DNA of 64,000 bases. It comes from a bacterium (GTDB lineage Bacteria; Zixibacteria; MSB-5A5; GN15; FEB-12). The notes beneath the pieces are model-generated. The model saw only the letters and a list, made by a program, of their open reading frames with translations, ran no database searches and had not been told where the DNA came from. The DNA lies in assembly GCA_020444475.1 (NCBI GenBank), contig JAHLKV010000002.1, positions 186,001 to 250,000 of the forward strand. Direction: 5' to 3'. This document shows positions 33,426-41,440 of this stretch, one piece after another. The position numbers and the translations under genes are program-made. Position 1 is the stretch's first letter, and each line of letters begins with the position of its first letter.

Positions 33426-34570
33426 ACGGCAATCTCCCCATTCATCAGGCGCGGAAGAAGAAGGTCCCGGGCGCTCGAAAGAGCGGCATTGTACTTCTGG
33501 AGGCAGTCAATTTGTTCGTGAATTGGCATCGCAATATCTTCAAATAGCCTTCTGAGTGTCTTGTTCGGTATCAACAGTTTACGACTGTGCGCGAAGTCAC
33601 GATTCAATCCGGGCACTGCCACATCTGTACTGATGAATGGCGTATGAAATAGTGTATAATATAGCAGGAGGCTACTATTCTCTTTCTCGATGTAGTAAAC
33701 AGTATCGATAGGGTGGAAATCCTCTATGCTCCAATATACGCTTCCTACATTTCCCTTTCGACCGATGATAATTGCGGGCCCAGCAACGAGTGCCTTCTCG
33801 TGTGTGCCTACTACACCACTGGAACCGTAGACGGGATACTTACCCGGTATGCGATCGTCTTCTTTTAGAGCCTTCCCGTACTTTAGGGGGGCATTTGCGC
33901 CTAGAGGCTTCTTCTCCCACCCCACCGGCACGCCGTTCTTGGTCTTGACGTGTTCATGGCCGGGGAAGCGGAGGTGAACGAACCATTCCTTATACAGCAG
34001 CCGCGCCGCCTGCTCCAGCAACTTAATCCGCCGTCGGTTGTTCTCAATCAAGTTGTCGTAGCGGGAGAGGACAAACGCTATGTACCGCTGGGTATTGATA
34101 GGTGGGAGCGGTACGCTCAGCTTTGCCACATTCGTTATATTTATGTTTTGTTGTGCTGCCCCGCGTGCTACTGAAAGTAGGCGTTGCTGTCCAGCGCGCG
34201 AATTGAACCAATAGCGGAAGAAATTGGGGTCCGCACATTCGCGCAGGCGAAAGCGAATCAAGAATGCTCCAGGCAAGACAAGTCCAGAATAGTCGCTAAA
34301 GATAGCTGCTGTGCCTATGCGTCCTGATCGAGTTATTACTAGGTCACCTGCCTTCAGGAAGTGCTTTGCGAACTTTGCCTCGTCGAGCTTGGCTCGCGGC
34401 ATAGTTGTATAAGAGATCCGACCGTCCTCCGAAATGTCTGTCGTTCGGAGAGTCGATATATTCCCATCATCTGCGTAAGCGTCACCACTGAACCTTGGAC
34501 CGAAAGCACTGTCCTCGATAATGTCAGCGAATGTAACCTCGTTCCACTTGGAAGAAGTAGTGACGCTCAT
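33422..34570 (-). CDS. hsdS: Type I restriction enzyme, specificity subunit HsdS
   Basis: A 382-residue DNA-recognition subunit with two target-recognition domains. The central conserved helix region, INTQRYIAFVLSRYDNLIEN and RRIKLLEQAARLLYKEWF (about residues 158-195), and a weaker C-terminal one are the usual spacers between the two recognition domains. It sets the target sequence for both methylation and cutting. It overlaps hsdM by four bases upstream and the GHKL gene by four downstream. The recognition domains are AT-rich compared with hsdM, as expected for swapped specificity modules. Confidence 0.92.
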   Translation of the reverse strand: MSVTTSSKWNEVTFADIIEDSAFGPRFSGDAYADDGNISTLRTTDISEDGRISYTTMPRAKLDEAKFAKHFLKAGDLVITRSGRIGTAAIFSDYSGLVLPGAFLIRFRLRECADPNFFRYWFNSRAGQQRLLSVARGAAQQNINITNVAKLSVPLPPINTQRYIAFVLSRYDNLIENNRRRIKLLEQAARLLYKEWFVHLRFPGHEHVKTKNGVPVGWEKKPLGANAPLKYGKALKEDDRIPGKYPVYGSSGVVGTHEKALVAGPAIIIGRKGNVGSVYWSIEDFHPIDTVYYIEKENSSLLLYYTLFHTPFISTDVAVPGLNRDFAHSRKLLIPNKTLRRLFEDIAMPIHEQIDCLQKYNAALSSARDLLLPRLMNGEIAV

Positions 34571-36681
34571 ACCCCCAACTCCTCAAAATTCCTCTTGATT
34601 GTCGTCGCCAATTCCACTGCTTCAGCGTTAAGATCATCCAGCTCGACGTGTATCTCCCGCAGGGCCTCCTCGAAATCGAAGTCGTCATCCTCCTCCTCAG
34701 GGGCCACGCCGACATACCGCCCCGGTGTCAGGCTCCAATCGTTGGCCTCTATTTCGCCGCGGTCAACCAGCTTGACCAAACCCTCGACATCGCGTAGTTC
34801 TGCCGCCGGAAAACGCTCGGTCAGCCAGTGCGCCTGCCGCCAAAAATAGCGTACCTGCTTGAGTTGCTCCACAGCCATTTGCCGGGCTTCATCAGCTGAT
34901 TTACGGGCGCGGGTGATATCACGATGGGCCCAGGCTTCATTATCCCGAGCATTGCACTCGTTTTCGCACGTCTCGATGAGTCTGCAGATGAGTTTATAGA
35001 GCAGGTCACTTTGCCTAATCAGGTTGCGACTGGTCTCAGCCAGCGGCGCCAGCCGATCAACGGCCTTTTTCAGTTCACCATTGCTGGTCTTTTGCTTCTT
35101 CCAACCTGTATGCTCATTGCCAATAGCCTTCTTGAATGCGTCAACGTCATTCTTGAAAGCGGGCAGTGCATCTTTCAACTCCTTGAGCACCCCGGCATGA
35201 GGGCCGTCTTTCTTCTGAGTCTTGAGGAACGGCTGCAGAGCATCCAGGACGGAATCTATCGAGGCTATGAAGGTCGGTAGAGGCTCTATCTGGTCGCCCT
35301 CGTCATCCTGAGCGGTGAAGCATCCACTGCCTTCATCCAGCATCCGCCGGCAATAGCTGGCGACAAGTTCAAGATACTTCTCGGTCTCACCGCGATAGAG
35401 CCAGACAATAGCAAGCAGGTTTTTCTCCTGCTCAGGACTGAAATCATAGATCTTCCGCGTGACCTTGCGATAGACATTACGGGCGTCGATCATAAGCACT
35501 TTATCGCGGTGCTCTTCAGGTTTGGCCCGATTCAAAAACCACAATTCACAGGGAACGGTCCGCGTATAGAAGAAATTCGACCGAATGCCGAACATGATGT
35601 CGACATCGCCGGTCTCGACCAATTTCTGACGTACTTTCGACTCGTCGCGTCCTGCGCCGGATGCCTGAGACGACATAACAAAACCGGCCCGGCCATGCTC
35701 ATTCAGATAACTGTAGAAGTAACTAATCCAGATGTAGTTGCCGTTTGAAACCTTGCCTTTCTTGTTCACACCGGGCAGACCGAACGGCAGGCGGGGATCC
35801 CGCTTGAGTTTGTCAGCGTCGATTTCATCGACGTTGAACGGAGGATTCGCCATGACAAAGTCAGACTTACCGAGTAGCTCGTGCGGATCCTCGTAATAGG
35901 TAATGGCTTTCTGGATATCTCCCTCAAGGCCGTGAACTGCCAGATTCATTTTCGCAAGGCGAATGGTCGTAGCGTTCTTTTCCAGACCCCGGAACGTGAG
36001 TTTCTCGACTGGATTTTCATCACGCCGCTCGACGAACCGGGCGCTTTGCACAAACATCCCGCCAGAGCCACAAGCGGGGTCAAGAACGGTACCGCCCTCT
36101 GGCTCAAGGACATTGGCAATGAGTGACACCAGCGAAACGGGGGTGAAGAATTCACCATTATCGTGAGCCTTGAGGTCGGCAAACTGAGTTAAGAAGTACT
36201 CATAAATGCGACCGAACACATCACCGGAAGCCTTTTGGAGTTCTTCAGGATTTAGCGTGCGAAGCAATTGCCCCAGGACAGCATTGTCCAATTCCTGATA
36301 TTCGTTCTTTGGCAGCACACCACGAAGATTGTCATAGTCAGACTCGATAGACTCCATCGCTTCAATGATAGCTTTGGCGCGATCATCGCTATCGGTCAAC
36401 GCCACGAGATAATCAAACTGCGCCTTTGGCCGAAGAAAGATAGCACTTTTCTGTGAGAAGTCCTCTTTGGTCAGCTCTCGAACTTTACCTCCGCGTTTGG
36501 GCAGACCGGGTTCGATTTCTTCTTTCACCACAAGGAACCGGCGATAGGCATGTCGAAGGAAGATCAAGCCCATGACCGGAAGGAAATATTCATTGCTCGC
36601 GTAGTTGGAATTGGCCCGAAGAGTGTCGGCGGCGTTCCAAAGGCGTTTTTCTATAGCTTCAATATGCTCAAGGTGGGCCAT
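34567..36681 (-). CDS. hsdM: Type I restriction enzyme, N6-adenine methyltransferase HsdM
   Basis: A 704-residue DNA methyltransferase subunit. The SAM-binding motif reads LDPACGSGGMF and the catalytic motif FVMANPPFN (N-P-P-F, N6-adenine type). The N-terminal HsdM bundle begins around LEHIEAIEKRLWNAADTLR. The C-terminal ~200 residues are long and helical and may include the HsdS-contact region. I use the ATG at 36681, immediately after the stop of the small regulator; the TTG at 36699 would overlap it and adds six residues of no family likeness. The gene is longer than the ~520-residue E. coli HsdM but similar to other long HsdM proteins. Confidence 0.94.
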   Translation of the reverse strand: MAHLEHIEAIEKRLWNAADTLRANSNYASNEYFLPVMGLIFLRHAYRRFLVVKEEIEPGLPKRGGKVRELTKEDFSQKSAIFLRPKAQFDYLVALTDSDDRAKAIIEAMESIESDYDNLRGVLPKNEYQELDNAVLGQLLRTLNPEELQKASGDVFGRIYEYFLTQFADLKAHDNGEFFTPVSLVSLIANVLEPEGGTVLDPACGSGGMFVQSARFVERRDENPVEKLTFRGLEKNATTIRLAKMNLAVHGLEGDIQKAITYYEDPHELLGKSDFVMANPPFNVDEIDADKLKRDPRLPFGLPGVNKKGKVSNGNYIWISYFYSYLNEHGRAGFVMSSQASGAGRDESKVRQKLVETGDVDIMFGIRSNFFYTRTVPCELWFLNRAKPEEHRDKVLMIDARNVYRKVTRKIYDFSPEQEKNLLAIVWLYRGETEKYLELVASYCRRMLDEGSGCFTAQDDEGDQIEPLPTFIASIDSVLDALQPFLKTQKKDGPHAGVLKELKDALPAFKNDVDAFKKAIGNEHTGWKKQKTSNGELKKAVDRLAPLAETSRNLIRQSDLLYKLICRLIETCENECNARDNEAWAHRDITRARKSADEARQMAVEQLKQVRYFWRQAHWLTERFPAAELRDVEGLVKLVDRGEIEANDWSLTPGRYVGVAPEEEDDDFDFEEALREIHVELDDLNAEAVELATTIKRNFEELGV

Positions 36682-36682
36682 G

Positions 36683-36931
36683 CTACCTGGTTCCCCCAAA
36701 GTGCTTTTTCAAGAGTTGTTTGCCTTGATCCCCCAAGTCCTGCAACAAGTCTTCAATCTGTTTCAACGCTAGAGGCGAAGGCTTGGAGCGGCCATTCTCC
36801 CAGCGATTGATGGTCGGAAAGGAAACCCCCAGCTTCTGAGCAAGCTTCTCCTGCGTCAGCCCCAACGTTTGACGTAGCTGAAATATCAAATCAGCCGAGT
36901 CGGTGTTGGGGCCATTACTTTGAGATTTCAA
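36683..36931 (-). CDS. XRE-family regulator of the restriction operon
   Basis: An 82-residue helix-turn-helix protein (TLGLTQEKLAQKLGVSFPTI, then NRWENGRSKPSPLAL). The start codon is TTG at 36931, with AGGAG seven bases upstream. It stops one base before the hsdM ATG, so it is the first gene of the operon. It likely works as a controller protein that delays restriction after entry into a new host, as C proteins do. The XRE fold is clear; the controller role is inferred. Confidence 0.8.
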   Translation of the reverse strand: MKSQSNGPNTDSADLIFQLRQTLGLTQEKLAQKLGVSFPTINRWENGRSKPSPLALKQIEDLLQDLGDQGKQLLKKHFGGTR

Positions 36932-36978
36932 TATTTTTCTCCTGATCAGGGCCTCCGGGGTCGGTCATCACATGCTAT

Positions 36979-37016
36979 AACAAACGATATAGAAAGCAGG
37001 TTGTCAAGGGTTTGTT
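36979..37016 (-). promoter_or_regulatory. Candidate promoter/operator of the restriction operon
   Basis: On the minus strand TTGACA (37002-37007) is followed by an AT-rich stretch without a clear -10 at ideal spacing. The element lies inside an inverted repeat AACAAAC (36979-36985) and GTTTGTT (37010-37016). The small XRE protein could bind here. The arms are short and the -10 weak, so confidence is low. Confidence 0.3.
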
Positions 37017-37046
37017 GAAGAATGTGAGTGTAAGCGTGAATTGGGC

Positions 37047-37083
37047 AAAAAAATGAGGACTTAAGACAAAATCTTAAGCCCTC
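37047..37083 (-). terminator. Strong terminator downstream of the DUF932 gene
   Basis: On the minus strand an 11-base stem (37055-37065 with 37073-37083, one G-U pair) with a 7-base loop is followed by seven T (37047-37053). It separates the DUF932 group from the restriction operon promoter. Confidence 0.8.
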
Positions 37084-37141
37084 TTGGGGGGTGTTCTCAT
37101 TCAACTTGTCACATTTGACTGACAATTGAAGGAGAGTCGGT

Positions 37142-37163
37142 GGCCTTGAATGGATTCAAGGCC
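37142..37163. repeat. Perfect 10-base-arm hairpin GGCCTTGAAT-GG-ATTCAAGGCC
   Basis: A second hairpin ten bases past the DUF932 stop and about 60 bases before the terminator, without a T-run. It may protect the mRNA 3' end or bind a protein. Confidence 0.5.
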
Positions 37164-37172
37164 GGAAAAGAA

Positions 37173-38234
37173 CTAATTGATGGACTTCAGCAGTGCCCCG
37201 GCCCGCCGCTCGAGATTGACTCGAACGTCGGTGTGAGGTAGCTGACGGGCATAGGCAGTGAATCCTTGCACCATGCCCCAGAGTGTGGAGACATCGTCAC
37301 CTTCATTTCGACCAGTTCGCCATCCGGCGATGATCTCAGATCCGGTGAACGGCTTCTCCTTAAACCATTCTGTGACTTTGTCCAGATCGTCACCGACCTT
37401 CACCTGTGCGGCTTGGTCGACACCGCGAGTGATTGCCTCGGTAGCCATGCGATTCTCTACAAATCGGTTCAAGGCTGGTAAGGCATCAGACCGAAAGCGG
37501 TCTAAAGCCTTTGACCGATGGACAATCTTCAGTTCCTGGACCTGTTCGGCGCCCCACACGATGTGGTTGCCACAGACATAGTTGTACAGGAATGTGGTAA
37601 GGCCGAACGTGCAAGACCCCGTTTCGGAGTTCCAGCAGAAGAAACCGCGACCGAGTTTGGCATTGCCAACCTCGATAGGGTTTTCATCGTTGATGAAGAA
37701 CGCGAACATATCCCGATCAGAGGCATACAGGCCAGCATTGTCCGATCCTCCGTTGTTGCGGGCGGGCGGCACTCGCCAGCCCGTCCCTTCAACGGCGTCT
37801 TTCAATGAAGCCACTACGTCTGCATCCCAGATACGTCCGTACTTCGGTCCAGTGAATGCCGATACAATTCGATCTCCGGTGCCGTTCCGAAAGAGCAGCT
37901 TCGCCTGAGTGTCTCGTCTGTTGAGGCTGTACCGGAGACATTCGATTACTGTTTCTGGCGGCAACGTGCGAAGGTATTTCGCCGGTGCGCCAGTGACCGT
38001 GCAGAGCTGGTTGAATGACCAATTGGTCAGTATGGCCGGTTCCTCGGAGCCGTTCAGAGCTATGCCCGAATGGCCAGTAACATCAAGATGGACATTCGGA
38101 AGTCCGCGGACTTTCTCTTCGGATGCGTCTTTTAGACGCTGAGTGAAAGCCTGTAGACTGTCCAGATCGTGGAACCTCTCGTCAGGTGGTCGAATGCACC
38201 ACTGACGATGAGCATCGTATAAATTCGAAGACAT
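37173..38234 (-). CDS. DUF932 phage/plasmid-type protein
   Basis: A 353-residue protein of the DUF932 (phage/plasmid-like, LGT_TIGR03299-type) family, recognisable by GIALNGSEEPAILTNWSF near the N-terminus, the middle FFINDENPIEVGN...RGFFCWNSETGS and NYVCGNHIVWG. Start at ATG 38234, with GGAGG five bases upstream; the GTG at 38246 would sit within that ribosome site. DUF932 proteins are common on plasmids and phages and lie near recombination genes, but have no settled function. Here the neighbour upstream is a Cas4/RecB-like nuclease and then an annealing-like protein, consistent with DNA recombination. Confidence 0.8.
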   Translation of the reverse strand: MSSNLYDAHRQWCIRPPDERFHDLDSLQAFTQRLKDASEEKVRGLPNVHLDVTGHSGIALNGSEEPAILTNWSFNQLCTVTGAPAKYLRTLPPETVIECLRYSLNRRDTQAKLLFRNGTGDRIVSAFTGPKYGRIWDADVVASLKDAVEGTGWRVPPARNNGGSDNAGLYASDRDMFAFFINDENPIEVGNAKLGRGFFCWNSETGSCTFGLTTFLYNYVCGNHIVWGAEQVQELKIVHRSKALDRFRSDALPALNRFVENRMATEAITRGVDQAAQVKVGDDLDKVTEWFKEKPFTGSEIIAGWRTGRNEGDDVSTLWGMVQGFTAYARQLPHTDVRVNLERRAGALLKSIN

Positions 38235-38309
38235 CTTTTCCTCCACGTATGGTGTTTGGTTTGAGTTTCTTGAAGGGATAGAGACAAGCTGCTGCGTAAT
38301 TCGCTTAGC

Positions 38310-39095
38310 TCATCCTCTCCATCGTCGGCAAGGCTCAGCGAACTCGCAGTTGCCGCATTGCCACCCGGATTTGGGGTGATAGCAGCCACTGCTTATTGAT
38401 CTGCAGACTGACTTGGCAAGATGAAAGAACCGGACCATGTCTGACTTCTCTCGAAACACCTTGACTGACTGCAGTCGTGGGTTCTTGGTCTTGGTGACAA
38501 CATCAATTCGCAGGTTCGGCTCGCGGTCATATAGAATGCGGTAGGCATACCCGTAAGCCGTGAGTTGCAGATGATTCAGGATTGTCAGATTGTCATAGGC
38601 CCGAGCCGCTGTTTTCGTTTCGACAACAGTGTCCTCTGCTTCGAGAAGATCGAAGTAGCCGTCAAGCGGTAAACCCAGATCTTCACCTGTCTCCAGGTCA
38701 ACAAGCGGCACACGAAACGGCACTTCCGTATCATGAACCGGCTTGCCGCGAAAGCCCTTGACATAGGCGTTGGCGAGCTTGCCTCCAACTTGGATTACAT
38801 CATCGAGTGACTCGCCGTTCTTGTACTGCAGTTTCTCTTCTGCTTGCGCTCGCATGTCGGCTGCAAGAATCCTGGCAACATCCTCTGCACTCGGAGACGA
38901 ACCGATCTTCCTGCGTTTGTGCCACCATTCAACCGCGGCGTGAAATGCGGTGCCGAGCGCCAATTCAATTGGCTTGAATGGGCGTGGCAGCTTGTCCACA
39001 TACACAAAGCGATATTTGAGTGGGCACATCAGGTAGAGGTTGATCTGCGATACTGAGACATGATCTGTTGGATGACCGTTCCGATTGGTATTCAA
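38310..39095 (-). CDS. Cas4/RecB-like PD-(D/E)XK nuclease with Fe-S-type cysteines
   Basis: A 261-residue nuclease. The first Cys is in LMCPLKYRF (about residue 24), next to the Tyr-rich motif. The nuclease core has GYFDLLEAEDTVVETKTA (Asp, then Glu-x-Lys). A QLTAYGYAYR motif supplies the Gln/Tyr. The last three cysteines cluster at the C-terminus (CGNCEFAEPC). This Cys1 + Cys3 layout is that of Cas4/AddB Fe-S nucleases. No CRISPR array or other cas gene is nearby, so this is an element-encoded exonuclease for recombination. The start overlaps the upstream gene by four bases. Confidence 0.8.
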   Translation of the reverse strand: MNTNRNGHPTDHVSVSQINLYLMCPLKYRFVYVDKLPRPFKPIELALGTAFHAAVEWWHKRRKIGSSPSAEDVARILAADMRAQAEEKLQYKNGESLDDVIQVGGKLANAYVKGFRGKPVHDTEVPFRVPLVDLETGEDLGLPLDGYFDLLEAEDTVVETKTAARAYDNLTILNHLQLTAYGYAYRILYDREPNLRIDVVTKTKNPRLQSVKVFREKSDMVRFFHLAKSVCRSISSGCYHPKSGWQCGNCEFAEPCRRWRG

Positions 39096-39781
39096 AACGG
39101 TACCTCCTCGGCTGGCTTAGCCGCGTTGACCATCTCGTCGATCAGGATGCTCGCTTTGGCTTTGGTGATCTGATCCAGCAATTCGACACCCGCTTTCTCA
39201 AGCAAGTATCTGTGAGCGTCGTCGCCTTCAATCTGGCGTTCGGCCAGAAGTCGGAACAGATACCGGCGCTGAGCATCGGTTATAGGAGAATCGGAGTTGC
39301 TTGATTGCTCTGACTCGGCCTGTGGCCTTGATCTACTCTGCATACCAGGAATCCTGTTGTTTCCTTGATTTGGCTGCGGTTCAGTCGTACCGCCGTTGAC
39401 CGGTCGGCCATTACCCTCCAGAGCCAACTCCTCAATCGACACGACACCGATGTTCACGGCGTCACGGAGTGCCCTCGCTTTCGCGCGGGTCTCTGCCATC
39501 CGGATGATATGAGGGATAATCCTCGACGCTACATTATCCGGGCTGGCATCTCCATGACCTTTGTAGATCCCACTCTCGGTTTCCACAATGGCCAGAAAGA
39601 CGGCGGTGTGACCGTTTGTTTCCTCGGGAAGCTGCACCAGCGCGGTCTCAATTTTCTTGAGGCCCTGGTCGTGAGCCAGGCTCAACAAGCCCGCATAGGT
39701 AACAACATCCTCGGTTGCAATTACTCGGCCCTGACGATCCTTGATTTCAATCGTCTTCACCAGACTGCCATTTCCAGACAT
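39092..39781 (-). CDS. ssDNA-annealing/recombination-type phage protein
   Basis: A 229-residue protein. Residues ~85-125 (RIIPHIIRMAETRAKARAL, then RDAVNIG) carry the MAETRAxARALR motif common in phage single-strand annealing or Rad52/Erf-like proteins. A low-complexity Gln/Asn/Pro/Ser linker follows (about 127-170). The C-terminal helical region (TDAQRRYLFRLLAERQIEG, then DQITKAKASILIDEMV) resembles the tail found on such proteins. With the Cas4-like nuclease next to it (four-base overlap), the pair resembles a phage exonuclease-annealase module. An AGGAGG site lies five bases before the ATG at 39781. Confidence 0.65.
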   Translation of the reverse strand: MSGNGSLVKTIEIKDRQGRVIATEDVVTYAGLLSLAHDQGLKKIETALVQLPEETNGHTAVFLAIVETESGIYKGHGDASPDNVASRIIPHIIRMAETRAKARALRDAVNIGVVSIEELALEGNGRPVNGGTTEPQPNQGNNRIPGMQSRSRPQAESEQSSNSDSPITDAQRRYLFRLLAERQIEGDDAHRYLLEKAGVELLDQITKAKASILIDEMVNAAKPAEEVPF

Positions 39782-39841
39782 ACTGTCCTCCTTAGGTTTG
39801 GGGTGATTGTGAAAAGGACTGTTTTTGTGTGATCAGTCTGG

Positions 39842-39869
39842 ACCTTAGCAGGTCTGTATAGACCGTCAA
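39842..39869 (-). promoter_or_regulatory. Promoter with internal palindrome for the annealase-nuclease-DUF932 operon
   Basis: On the minus strand TTGACG (39864-39869), a 16-base spacer and TAAGGT (39842-39847). The spacer holds the palindrome GGTCTATACAGACC (39851-39864), a likely operator. A related GTCTGGACC lies at 39836-39844. Confidence 0.5.
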
Positions 39870-39885
39870 TTGCCGGAGCCGGCAA
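39870..39885. repeat. Palindrome TTGCCGG-AG-CCGGCAA in the divergent control region
   Basis: Perfect 7-base arms between the two divergent genes at 39781 and 39934. It abuts the minus-strand -35 and could be a second regulator site or a small hairpin. Confidence 0.4.
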
Positions 39886-39933
39886 CAAACTGGGCATCGA
39901 CTAGTTGTAGATTCTCTGATAAGGTGTCGCGAT

Positions 39934-41238
39934 ATGGAAAATCAGGGCATCACCATCTTAGGCGAGACAAACTACCGCAATCAGCGGAAGCGGTTTGGGA
40001 TTAAGGATCATGACCGACAACGGCATGTTTACGTCGTCGGACAGACTGGAATGGGCAAATCTACGCTCTTGCTAAACATGCTGGTTCAGGACATACAGCG
40101 TGGTAAGGGCGTAGCCCTGATAGACCCGCATGGCGACTTGGCGGAGCAGCTGTTAGATCATATCCCCCAGAGACGAATGACCGATGTCATCTACATCAAC
40201 CCGGCTGACACTGAGTATCCGGTAGGGATTAACCTGCTGGATGGCGATAAGTTCGCCGGACGCCATTTGATCGCCTCTCATCTGGTTGACATTTTCAAGA
40301 AAATATGGTCTGATTCATGGGGACCGCGGCTTGAGTACATCCTGCGGAATACGATTTTGGCCTTGCTGGAGTGCGGCGGGCACACACTTCTTTCGATACC
40401 AAGGTTGCTTATAGATCCGGAGTTTCGGGCTGTTGTGTTGAGCTGGGTTCAGGACCCGGTGGTCAGGACTTTCTGGCAGGTGGAATATGAACTATACCCT
40501 AAGGTTTTTCGCACAGAGACGATCTCGCCTATTCAGAATAAGGTGGGGCAATTCTTATCTGTTCCGGTTATGCGAAATATCCTGGGGCAACCGCAAAACA
40601 AGGTCGATTTCCGTGCTGCAATGGACTTAGGCAGGATTCTGATCGTAAACCTGGCCAAAGGTCGGCTTGGAGAGGACAACACCGGGCTTTTGGGGTCGCT
40701 AATAGTCTCAAAACTCTTCCTGACGGCCATGTCCCGGTCGGACACGCTGCAAGCCAAACGAAAGCCATTTACTGTCTTTATTGACGAATTTCAGAGCTTT
40801 GCATCGGAGAATTTCGCCCACACTCTCTCTGAAATGCGTAAATTTGGGCTCCATTTGGTCTTGGCGCACCAATACCTAGCCCAACTACCTCTACAGCTCA
40901 AATCAGCCGTATTCGGCAATGTAGGCACAACAATAGCATTTCGGATCGGAGCTGAGGACGGAGAATACCTGGAACGCGAATATTGGCCCACGTTCAGGGC
41001 CTCAGACCTGCAATCGCTGTCCGCATATGATATCTACGTCAAGCTCTCAATTGACGGAAAAACGACTGACGCCTTCAGTGCCCGGACATTGCCGGAACCG
41101 GTTTTATATGAAAGCCACCGTGACGCTATTGTTCAGCTGACGCGTATTCGCTACGGAGAGGAGAAGCCAACCGTTGAGCAGCGCATCAACTCCTGGATGG
41201 CCGATCCCCTACACAGTTTTATGAAACCAACAAAATGA
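39934..41238 (+). CDS. VirD4/TraG-like DNA-transfer ATPase, copy 2
   Basis: A 434-residue P-loop ATPase. Walker A is VVGQTGMGKSTLL (about residues 35-44), followed by GVALIDPHGDLAEQLL, which is typical of this soluble VirD4/DUF87 group. Walker B reads TVFIDEFQSFASE, followed by the TraM-recognition-like LSEMRKFGLHLVLAHQY. It has no membrane segment. The shared FGVGL/FGLHL and IEEF/IDEF blocks show that it is related to the 13449-14987 protein, but this one keeps a canonical Asp-Glu Walker B. It is transcribed alone, divergent from the annealase operon, and probably pumps or loads element DNA. Confidence 0.82.
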   Translation: MENQGITILGETNYRNQRKRFGIKDHDRQRHVYVVGQTGMGKSTLLLNMLVQDIQRGKGVALIDPHGDLAEQLLDHIPQRRMTDVIYINPADTEYPVGINLLDGDKFAGRHLIASHLVDIFKKIWSDSWGPRLEYILRNTILALLECGGHTLLSIPRLLIDPEFRAVVLSWVQDPVVRTFWQVEYELYPKVFRTETISPIQNKVGQFLSVPVMRNILGQPQNKVDFRAAMDLGRILIVNLAKGRLGEDNTGLLGSLIVSKLFLTAMSRSDTLQAKRKPFTVFIDEFQSFASENFAHTLSEMRKFGLHLVLAHQYLAQLPLQLKSAVFGNVGTTIAFRIGAEDGEYLEREYWPTFRASDLQSLSAYDIYVKLSIDGKTTDAFSARTLPEPVLYESHRDAIVQLTRIRYGEEKPTVEQRINSWMADPLHSFMKPTK

Positions 41239-41242
41239 TTAA

Positions 41243-41255
41243 GTCTGGTCCAGAC
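41243..41255. repeat. 13-base palindrome GTCTGGTCCAGAC after the ATPase gene
   Basis: A perfect odd palindrome five bases past the stop of the 39934 gene. It shares the GTCTGG/CC core with two sites before that gene (39836-39844 and 39851-39864). The remaining interval up to 41440 shows nothing clear. Confidence 0.4.
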
Positions 41256-41440
41256 CGAAGACAAAACCGCTTTAAGAACTAAGATATTTTTGCGCTGAGG
41301 TTAGCGATGAACACACGACTCTAATTAGAGGAGACTGACCAGCTAAGTGGCTTTGCTGAGTAGCTATCTCAGAGATGTGTTTTAAGTGTTACGAAAGGGT
41401 CCAATGTCGAGTACTCATAGTAAGTAGCATATGGTCCGTG

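Noticed and set aside
38310-39095. Cas4-like nuclease as sign of a CRISPR system
   Set aside because: No repeat array, cas1, cas2 or effector gene was seen anywhere in the window.
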